Positions 7,613-12,942 of a stretch of 12,942 nt of DNA are shown here, one piece after another; position 1 is the stretch's first letter; every line of letters begins with the position of its first letter. The notes under the pieces are model-generated. The model searched no databases. It had not been told where the DNA came from and saw only the letters and a program-made list of their open reading frames with translations. The position numbers were made by a program, and so were the translations under genes. The stretch is from DATJFH01 sp035495815. Its GTDB lineage: Bacteria > Acidobacteriota > Terriglobia > Bryobacterales > Bryobacteraceae. The DNA is taken from positions 1-12,942 of the forward strand of contig DATJFH010000026.1 in assembly GCA_035495815.1 (NCBI GenBank), in the 5' to 3' direction.

Positions 7613-9141
7613 TGTCCGCCTCCGGCCGCGCCGGCGGCGCGCCTGGTATTCAGCAGCAGCACGTTTCGGCCTTCCTGGGTGAAATATCGTTTCGAGATTC
7701 GCTGGACGTCTTCCGCCGTTACCAGCTGCAGACGCGGCGGATCGGTATTGATGGTCCTCCAGCCGCGGTTGACGTCGGCGATCAGGAGCTGCTGCATGAG
7801 GGCGAAGTCGGACTGCAGGCCGCGGAAGTTCGAGGCGGTCTGCTCGTTTTTGACCTTCTGCAATTCGTGCGCGGAAACAGGCTCGGCCTGCAGCTTCTCG
7901 ATCTCCTTGTAGATGGCCTGCTCGACCTGTTCCGGCGTCTTGCCGGGCTTGGCGACGCCGCGGAATTCGAAAAAGCCTTCGTACTTGCGGCCTTCATGAT
8001 TGGCCATGGCGGCGTTGGCGACCTGCTGTTCGAGCACCAGCGATTTGTAGAGGCGGCCGGTGCGGCCGTTGAGCAGCGCTCCGAGGATCAGGAAAGCGGG
8101 CTCGTCCTTGTGACCGTCGGCGACCGTGTGGAAGCGGATCCGCACTTCCGGATTGGTTTCGGCGGAGGCGGTGAGACGCTGCTCCCCGGCCTGCGCCTCT
8201 TCCCGGGTGCGTACGGGCTCGACTTCGTGGCGGCTGCGCTGCAGGCGGCCGAAGTATTTCTTCGCCAGGGCGACGGCCTGGGCCGGATCGAAATCCCCCA
8301 CCAGGGCGGCCGTCAGGTTGTTCGGCGCGTAGTATTGGCCGAAGTAGGCCATGGCGTCTTCGCGCGTGATGGCGTCCAGATCGCTGGGCCAACCGATCAC
8401 CGGCCAGCCGTATGGGGACGATTTCCAGAACATGGCGTTGAACTGCTGCGTGTACTTGCCCGTGGGGGTACTTTCGATACGCATGCGGCGCTCCTCGGCT
8501 ACGACTTCCCGCTCGGAGTAGAACTCGCGGAAGACAGGATTCGAGAGGCGGTCGGATTCCATCCAGAACCAGAGTTCCAGCTTGTTCGAGGGCACGCTGA
8601 TGAAGTAAATGGTGAAATCGTCCGACGTGCCGGCGTTCATGCCGGTGGCGCCCGCGCCTGTGTAAACCTTATCGAACTCGTTCTTGACGAGCAGGTCTTT
8701 CTGCCGGGCATTGAGCTTGTCGAATTCGGCCAGGAGCAGTTGATGCCTCGGGCTGCGTGCCTTGGGATCCTTGGGGTCGGCGATTTCGCCTTCGCGGGCT
8801 TTCTGGATGAGGACCTGATCCTCCTTTCGCAGCTCGGCCTTGACGCGGTCGAGCTCGAGGTTGAGCTTCAGATCCTCTTCGATGTTGCGGACGCCGAGCG
8901 TGTGGGTGCCCTTGAACATCATGTGCTCGAACAAGTGCGAGATGCCGGTAACACCGGGACGCTCGTTCACCGAGCCGACCTTGGCGATCCATCCGGCGGA
9001 GATGTTGGGCGAACCCTTCCGCTGGACCAGCAGGATCTTCATCCCGTTCTCCAGGATCACCTCCTGGACGGGAACATTCTGAGCCTGGAGGGTAACCAGC
9101 AGGCAGAGGGAGAGCGGAATCGCTCGGCGGATCAATCTCAT
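7609..9141 (-). CDS. M16-family zinc metallopeptidase (catalytic subunit)
   Basis: The 510-residue protein starts with a signal peptide (MRLIRRAIPLSLCLLVTLQA, then QN). The inverted zinc motif is H69-LF-E72-H73, within GISHLFEHMMFKGT: the two histidines bind zinc and E72 is the catalytic base. The third zinc ligand is probably E217, in EREVVAEERRM. The spacing from H73 to E217 is about 144 residues rather than the usual 76 or so, because a charged helical stretch of about 68 residues (around 88-155) is inserted. The second half (from about 300) carries the usual inactive M16 repeat with GRLYKSLVLEQQVANAA. It should cleave peptides or unfolded proteins in the periplasm. The gene overlaps both neighbours by 4 bases (ATGA), consistent with coupled translation and a fixed ratio with the inactive partner. 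Confidence 0.95.
   Translation of the reverse strand: MRLIRRAIPLSLCLLVTLQAQNVPVQEVILENGMKILLVQRKGSPNISAGWIAKVGSVNERPGVTGISHLFEHMMFKGTHTLGVRNIEEDLKLNLELDRVKAELRKEDQVLIQKAREGEIADPKDPKARSPRHQLLLAEFDKLNARQKDLLVKNEFDKVYTGAGATGMNAGTSDDFTIYFISVPSNKLELWFWMESDRLSNPVFREFYSEREVVAEERRMRIESTPTGKYTQQFNAMFWKSSPYGWPVIGWPSDLDAITREDAMAYFGQYYAPNNLTAALVGDFDPAQAVALAKKYFGRLQRSRHEVEPVRTREEAQAGEQRLTASAETNPEVRIRFHTVADGHKDEPAFLILGALLNGRTGRLYKSLVLEQQVANAAMANHEGRKYEGFFEFRGVAKPGKTPEQVEQAIYKEIEKLQAEPVSAHELQKVKNEQTASNFRGLQSDFALMQQLLIADVNRGWRTINTDPPRLQLVTAEDVQRISKRYFTQEGRNVLLLNTRRAAGAAGGGQ
7619..7623 (-). promoter_or_regulatory. Ribosome binding site of the inactive M16 gene
   Basis: GGAGG on the minus strand lies 6 bases before the ATG at 7612, inside the end of the catalytic M16 gene. 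Together with the ATGA overlap it supports this start and coupled translation of the two subunits. Confidence 0.65.
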
Positions 9142-10214
9142 TTAGGCGGTTCTTCCTTCGTCTTCTCGTCTGGGAGGGCTTCCGGGGTCTCGAATGTGAT
9201 GGACGTATCGGCGCCGAACTTGCGGTACAGGTGGAACTCCACGATGTTCCGGGTGAGGAGCCTGTCGTGGCGCATACGCACTTCCGCTTTCAGCGGCAGC
9301 AGGTGGGTCTGATCGCCAATCCGGGTGTAGTCGTAGTCGAGCGAGGTGGCCGCCTGCTGGATTGGAAAAGTAGGCGGGATCTCGCCGTCCAGGGTGACTT
9401 TGAGGATCATTTCGGTGTCGCGGTCCACATAGATCAGTCCGCTGTAGCCGACAATGATGTCCTGCGTGCGCTCGTAACTGATGCGCCACTGGGAAGTGGG
9501 CTGGGGCACGTGGTAAGTGAACACGTGCGCGCGCTTCCCGCGCAGGGTAGCCCAGCGGGTCCAGGTGAAGGTCGCGGCGGTGTCCCTGTCGAAGATCTGC
9601 TGCAGCATGGAGCCGAATTCGCCAGAAGAACTGGCCCCGCCGAGCGAATGATAAGACTGGGTGGTAGCGTGATTGTTGATCATCACCAGTTCGTACTTCT
9701 CTTTCTGCTCGAAATAGCTGAGACGGGTAGTGAGAGTATCCTCGGTCTGCCAGAATCCTGTGCCGCCGCGGTCCGAGTAACGGCGGGTAACCTGGGTGCA
9801 TATGAAGTTGGGCAGACCCTTGGAATAGTTCAGGGCGTATGCGCGCACCCGCTCGAGGAGTGCTTTCTGTTCGCCGATGGGCGGCGGAGGAATGGGGGGC
9901 GGTGGAACCTTGACGATGGGCGGCGGAGGCGAGGGCAGGCTTCCCGACGTCTCCACCAGTTTGCGAAGCGCTTCCATGGTGGCCGGTCCGGCGCCCAAGC
10001 CCTGCAGCTCCTCGATGGTCCGGGCATCCAGGCGCTGGGAAAGCTTGAGCTTGAGCAGGTAGCCGGCTACCTGCTTGTCCGGGTGCTTGAGCTGGATGGA
10101 GGATTTGACGAACGCCATTAATTGATCCACGCTCAATTTGGACTGCGCCCAGACCGGGTAGACCCAAAAGGCGACGGCCAGCAGACCGGAACTTAGAATC
10201 TGACGTCGCGGCAT
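9138..10214 (-). CDS. Exported protein of unknown function with proline-rich linker
   Basis: The 358-residue protein has a signal peptide (MPRRQILSSGLLAVAFWVYPVWA, cut before QS). Residues about 25-92 form a helical domain (LSVDQLMAFVKSSIQLKHPD, later RTIEELQGLGAGPATMEAL). Residues 93-113 are a proline-rich linker (PSPPPPIVKVPPPPIPPPP). Residues about 118-343 form a mostly beta domain (GLPNFICTQVTRRYSD, GEFGSMLQQIF, GLIYVDRDTEMILKVTLDGE, DYDYTRIGDQTHLLPLKAEV). The late part loosely resembles LolA/RseB-type lipoprotein-carrier folds, but this is only an impression and no function is claimed. The reading frame is open further upstream, but the upstream part is arginine- and proline-rich antisense-like sequence inside the hydrolase gene, so the ATG at 10214, which gives a clean signal peptide, is chosen. 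There is no clear Shine-Dalgarno; the start lies 7 bases after the previous stop, which suggests coupling. Confidence 0.88.
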   Translation of the reverse strand: MPRRQILSSGLLAVAFWVYPVWAQSKLSVDQLMAFVKSSIQLKHPDKQVAGYLLKLKLSQRLDARTIEELQGLGAGPATMEALRKLVETSGSLPSPPPPIVKVPPPPIPPPPIGEQKALLERVRAYALNYSKGLPNFICTQVTRRYSDRGGTGFWQTEDTLTTRLSYFEQKEKYELVMINNHATTQSYHSLGGASSSGEFGSMLQQIFDRDTAATFTWTRWATLRGKRAHVFTYHVPQPTSQWRISYERTQDIIVGYSGLIYVDRDTEMILKVTLDGEIPPTFPIQQAATSLDYDYTRIGDQTHLLPLKAEVRMRHDRLLTRNIVEFHLYRKFGADTSITFETPEALPDEKTKEEPPK

Positions 10215-10221
10215 ACGGCGA

Positions 10222-12048
10222 TCACTGGGTGGGCGGAGTGGTGGGGTAGGTGCGCTTCCAGAAGGGCACTTTTTTCTTTTTCTGGGAATCCGCGCCATCG
10301 GCTCTTTCGGTTGTCGCGTTGGCGTCGGCGGCCGCCTTGTCCGCGGCCTTCTTCGCGTCCGCGGCCCGTTTGGCCTCGGCGGCTTTCTCCGCTTCCTCCG
10401 CTTTCTTCGCCTCGGCAAGGCGTTTGGCTTCGGCTTTTCGCTCGGCTTCGGCTTTTCTGGCTTCCTCTTTTCTTGCGGCTTCGGCCCGCTTGGCCTCTTC
10501 GCGGGCCGCTTCGGCGACTCGCTGGGATTCAGTGGCCTTGCGCGCCTGTTCCGCCTTCAAGGCGTCGGCGGCTTTTTGGGCGTCGGTGGAGCGGGCGGCT
10601 TCGGCCCGGCGGGCTTCTTCCGCTCTGCGTGCTTCTTCCATCCGCAGGGCCTCGGTTGCCCGTTGGGATTCAGCCGCTTTGCGAGTTTCTTCCGCTTTTA
10701 GCGCGTCGGCTGTTTTCTGGGCTTCGGCGGCGCGGGCGGCTTCGGCCCGGCGGGCTTCGTCGGCGCGCTGAGCCTCGGCAGCGCGCTGCGCTTCCGCGGC
10801 CCGGTTGGCTTCCGCTCTCCGTGCCTCTTCCGCGCGTTGCGCCTCCGCTGCCCGCTGTGCTTCGGCCGCTCGTTCGGCCGTTCTGTCCACCACCTGGCCC
10901 TCGGCAGGAGGCGGCGGCGGGGCGGGCGGCAGCGGCTGCACGGCGTCGGCGACGGGCTGTGGCGCGCGGCTCTTGGATGTGCGCTTTCCCGTCAACTGAA
11001 CAGGGGGCGCAGCCTGGGGAAAACTGCGGTCGATAGCGGCCAGCGCGATCGGACCCATGACGCGATATCCGCTGGCGTTGGGATGCAATCCGTCGTCGGC
11101 CAACTCGGCCTTCATGCGGCCTCGGGCATCCACCATCTGGGAAAAGTAATCCACGAACGTGTAATGACGCTGCCGGCAGAACGCCTCGATCCAGCGATTC
11201 AGATCGTTAATGATCTGCGGCGGCCGCTGTTTGCTCATCTCGTAGCGTGGATTCACGTCCTTGTGGTAATCGCTGATGGGGAGCACGGACGCGAACATGG
11301 GCTTGATCTTGTACGTGTCGGCCAGGTCGGCGATCATGACCAGGTTGTTGGTAATCGTGCCGAGCGGGATCCCCCGGGCGATGTCGTTGGTGCCGGCCAG
11401 CACCAGCATTCCGGCCGGCTTCAGGTCGATGACGTCCGCTTTCATGCGGCCCAGCATCTCGCCGGTGATCTGCCCGCTGATTCCCCGATTCACGAAATCG
11501 CGGCCGGGAAAGTACTCGTTAAGGCGCCAGCCGTCGGTGATGGAATCTCCCAGGAACACAATCCGTTTTCCGGTCGACTTCGGAAGCTTGGAATCGGCTT
11601 CCGCGTAGCGCCGGAGGTTATCGCGATCGGGATTGCGCAGCCGGCGCTCATTCTGGTCGAGGGACGCGCGGAAATGAGATTCCACGCGGTCAACCGCGTC
11701 GCGCAGCTCGGCGAACTGGCGTCTTCCCTCCTCGGGAAAAGGATAGGGCTTGGGAACCGACTCGGCGAGCGCCAGGTAGGCTCGAAGGTTGCTCAGGAAA
11801 TTGTAGGTCAGGGACGCGCTTCCGGCGGGTCCGGTTTCCAGGCTGATCAGCGCCTGGCGCGTATTCTCAATTACAGGAGCGCCCGCCTGGGACAGCCCCG
11901 GGACCGCCGCGGCCGTGGATTCGATCAGCTGCAGGGACCGTTTGAACAGAGCAGTGGCATCCTTGGCGGGCAGCAGGGCGTTGGATTGTTGAGAATAGGC
12001 TCCTGTGGCCAGTAGGGCGAAAATGACCAGTGCGGGGATTCGTCGCAT
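10222..12048 (-). CDS. Exported SGNH/GDSL hydrolase with TolA-like charged helical C-terminal region
   Basis: The 608-residue protein has a signal peptide (MRRIPALVIFALLATGAYS, then QQ) and a helical N-terminal part (about 25-155). An SGNH hydrolase domain spans about 160-345. Block I is FLGDSITDGW with Ser169 as nucleophile. NRGISG supplies the oxyanion glycine, AGTND has N221, and DGLHPN has D319 and H322, so the catalytic set looks complete. Such enzymes remove acyl or acetyl esters from lipids or sugars; the substrate here cannot be read from sequence. A proline-rich joint (about 362-382) leads to about 200 residues rich in Ala, Arg, Lys and Glu (about 386-585), like the TolA stalk, and then a basic end KKKKVPFWKRTYP. 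The start at 12048 shares one base with the previous stop (TGATG) and has AAGGA 5 bases upstream; the long open frame before it is antisense-like sequence over the DUF3108 gene. Confidence 0.92.
   Translation of the reverse strand: MRRIPALVIFALLATGAYSQQSNALLPAKDATALFKRSLQLIESTAAAVPGLSQAGAPVIENTRQALISLETGPAGSASLTYNFLSNLRAYLALAESVPKPYPFPEEGRRQFAELRDAVDRVESHFRASLDQNERRLRNPDRDNLRRYAEADSKLPKSTGKRIVFLGDSITDGWRLNEYFPGRDFVNRGISGQITGEMLGRMKADVIDLKPAGMLVLAGTNDIARGIPLGTITNNLVMIADLADTYKIKPMFASVLPISDYHKDVNPRYEMSKQRPPQIINDLNRWIEAFCRQRHYTFVDYFSQMVDARGRMKAELADDGLHPNASGYRVMGPIALAAIDRSFPQAAPPVQLTGKRTSKSRAPQPVADAVQPLPPAPPPPPAEGQVVDRTAERAAEAQRAAEAQRAEEARRAEANRAAEAQRAAEAQRADEARRAEAARAAEAQKTADALKAEETRKAAESQRATEALRMEEARRAEEARRAEAARSTDAQKAADALKAEQARKATESQRVAEAAREEAKRAEAARKEEARKAEAERKAEAKRLAEAKKAEEAEKAAEAKRAADAKKAADKAAADANATTERADGADSQKKKKVPFWKRTYPTTPPTQ
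10291..10881 (-). repeat. TolA-like Ala/Arg/Glu-rich repeat region in the hydrolase gene
   Basis: This encodes residues about 390-586, with glutamates and arginines or lysines spaced to form i/i+4 salt bridges, as in single alpha helices or coiled coils. Two nested protein repeats are visible. A 23-residue unit starting RAAEAQRAAEAQRA occurs twice back to back (residues 393-415 and 416-438, 21 of 23 identical; bases 10804-10872 and 10735-10803). A longer unit recurs at an offset of 47 residues or 141 bases (ARRAEAAR at 432 and at 479). It includes a 27-base identical stretch at 10591-10617 and 10732-10758. Confidence 0.85.
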
Positions 12049-12830
12049 CACGTTCCTTCCTTTTCCAATTGCAGGGTAATGGTGCCGATGGCCAAATGCA
12101 AGCGCACCTGAATTTGTACGGGCAGGCGCCGCCGGTCGTCGGTCAGCCATATATAAAGACGTCCGGAGCGCCGATAGATCACGTCGTTGAACAAGAAAGC
12201 TTCGTAGCGGATGGTTTTGTAGCTTCCGGCCGGTGTTTTCACCGTTTCGCGGCTGATGGAATCGAGCCGGGCGAGGGCGGTTTTCTTGCCGTCGCTGATG
12301 GGGATCTGGGTGGTCTGGCCGGGCTCGAGGTTTACCGTCCGCATGCGGTACAAGGCGCCGACCACGTCGGACACGCAGGGCAGGATATCGGTCTCCCGGG
12401 TATCGAGCACTGCGTTCCTGGCGGTATCGCGCTCGACGTAGTTGGCCTTCCTGTGCTCGGAATGGAAAACGACACGGGTCTCGCGGTGACGGCTGCCCTC
12501 GTGGGAGGTAAAAAGCGAGTTGGTGGCGCAGAGATTCCGGTCGAGAGTAGAGCCGTACTCGTCGTTCACCTTGAAGAGTTTCGAAACCAGGCCGGTCGAT
12601 TCCAATTGCAGGCCGGCATGGAAAAGGCCCCCATCGGGCCCGGCCGAGTGGGTCCAGTGGAGTTGCGCGCGGCCGGCGGTAACCAGGCGCCATTCGATCT
12701 TGTACGACAGGTGCTCGGCGGATGGCAGCGGACCCGCGGGGACCGACCCGCTCTGGTACGGTTGAGCCGGTGGGCATATCGTGGCCAGCAACAACACAAG
12801 GCCTCGCCTGTGTCTCCTCAATCGAACCAT
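12048..12830 (-). CDS. DUF3108-like exported protein
   Basis: The 260-residue protein has a basic, hydrophobic N-terminus (MVRLRRHRRGLVLLLATICP) that looks like a signal peptide. The body matches the DUF3108 pattern: SYKIEWRLVTAGRAQLHW near residues 42-60, a middle GLFHAGLQLESTGLVSKLFKVND stretch, DILPCVSDVVGALYRMR at about 148-164, TPAGSYKTIRYEAF at about 199-212, and an end LYIWLTDDRRRLPVQIQ at about 225-241. The family is periplasmic, mostly beta, and of unproven function. The ATG at 12830 is preferred over TTG codons at 12833 and 12836, although no Shine-Dalgarno is visible; an in-frame stop at 12848-12846 limits the upstream extension. It is the first gene of the minus-strand block and shares one base with the hydrolase gene. 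Confidence 0.85.
   Translation of the reverse strand: MVRLRRHRRGLVLLLATICPPAQPYQSGSVPAGPLPSAEHLSYKIEWRLVTAGRAQLHWTHSAGPDGGLFHAGLQLESTGLVSKLFKVNDEYGSTLDRNLCATNSLFTSHEGSRHRETRVVFHSEHRKANYVERDTARNAVLDTRETDILPCVSDVVGALYRMRTVNLEPGQTTQIPISDGKKTALARLDSISRETVKTPAGSYKTIRYEAFLFNDVIYRRSGRLYIWLTDDRRRLPVQIQVRLHLAIGTITLQLEKEGT
12054..12058 (-). promoter_or_regulatory. Ribosome binding site of the SGNH hydrolase gene
   Basis: AAGGA on the minus strand lies 5 bases before the ATG at 12048, within the last codons of the DUF3108 gene in a purine-rich tract. It supports the signal-peptide start rather than the much longer open frame upstream. Confidence 0.6.
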
Positions 12831-12907
12831 CAACAAGCCAGTGTCTCAAAAAAAGGAGGCCGAAGTCAGGAAGACCGTCATGCACCCGGGACGGGGACCA
12901 GGTATTC

Positions 12908-12941
12908 GCTTGAACGCGGTGGACTGCAGACGCGTTCAAGC
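12908..12941. repeat. Perfect 11-bp inverted repeat upstream of the minus-strand operon
   Basis: GCTTGAACGCG (12908-12918) and CGCGTTCAAGC (12931-12941) are exact reverse complements around a 12-base spacer. The site lies about 78 bases before the DUF3108 start, in the leader of the minus-strand block. It could be an operator, the terminator of a gene beyond the right edge, or a genome-wide repeat. A T7 run on the minus strand (12854-12848) is too far away (about 53 bases) to form an ordinary intrinsic terminator with it. I see no convincing -35/-10 pair in 12831-12942. Confidence 0.7.
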
Positions 12942-12942
12942 C

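Noticed and set aside
10215..10418. N-terminal extension of the unknown exported protein, rich in Arg and Pro
   Set aside because: It lies out of frame inside the helical tail of the hydrolase gene, and the downstream ATG at 10214 gives a clean signal peptide.
10250..10771. Ala/Ser/Phe-rich open frame on the + strand that looks like repeated membrane segments
   Set aside because: It is the reverse complement of the TolA-like repeat of the hydrolase; the apparent repeats mirror the codons of the real helix.
12848..12854. T7 run on the minus strand as part of an intrinsic terminator
   Set aside because: The nearest strong hairpin is about 53 bases away and no good stem directly precedes the T-run.
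12049..12939. N-terminal extension of the SGNH hydrolase by about 297 residues
   Set aside because: It overlaps the DUF3108 gene in another frame and lacks family similarity; the ATG at 12048 has a ribosome binding site and a signal peptide.
12880..12942. Possible start of a divergent + strand gene (ATG at 12880 with AGGAAG 6 bases upstream)
   Set aside because: Only 21 codons are visible before the window ends, the product is not recognisable, and the frame runs through the 11-bp palindrome; it cannot be supported from this window.

Overview
The window is GC-rich, about 13 kb, and densely coding. It most likely comes from a bacterium of the phylum Acidobacteriota, near Solibacter/Bryobacter. 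Three things point there. One protein ends in the C-terminal region typical of the very abundant 'TIGR03437' proteins of Solibacter-type genomes. There is a very large TonB-dependent receptor with a carboxypeptidase-regulatory-like front domain. The M16 peptidase type is also one I associate with Acidobacteriota. The assignment is inference from protein style, not from a marker gene. I saw no tRNA, rRNA, CRISPR array, transposase or integrase.

Layout. From 1 to 2516 on the + strand is the 3' part of a gene for a large surface or secreted protein: a row of invasin/Big_1-like Ig repeats followed by a TIGR03437-like C-terminal region. It converges, across only 16 bases, on a block of six minus-strand genes filling 2533-12830. 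In transcription order these are: a DUF3108-like exported protein (12830-12048), an SGNH/GDSL hydrolase with a long TolA-like charged helix (12048-10222), an exported protein of unknown function with a proline-rich linker (10214-9138), a catalytically complete M16 zinc peptidase (9141-7609), a second M16 protein without the zinc motif (7612-6140), and a 1166-residue TonB-dependent outer-membrane receptor (6033-2533).

How the genes work together. The first five minus-strand genes are joined by a 1-base overlap (TGATG), a 7-base gap and two 4-base ATGA overlaps, so they look like one translationally coupled operon. The receptor follows after 106 bases that hold a hairpin, a possible promoter and a strong ribosome binding site, so it may be read through or expressed separately. 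Every minus-strand product has a signal peptide or a hydrophobic N-terminus, so the whole block acts in the cell envelope. An M16 pair beside a TonB-dependent receptor recalls the known peptidase-receptor partnerships FusC/FusA and PqqL/YddB, in which a protein or peptide is imported and then cleaved in the periplasm. The extra esterase-plus-stalk protein, the DUF3108 protein and the unknown exported protein are not part of those systems. This combination is the most interesting aspect of the window, but its shared function is only a hypothesis.
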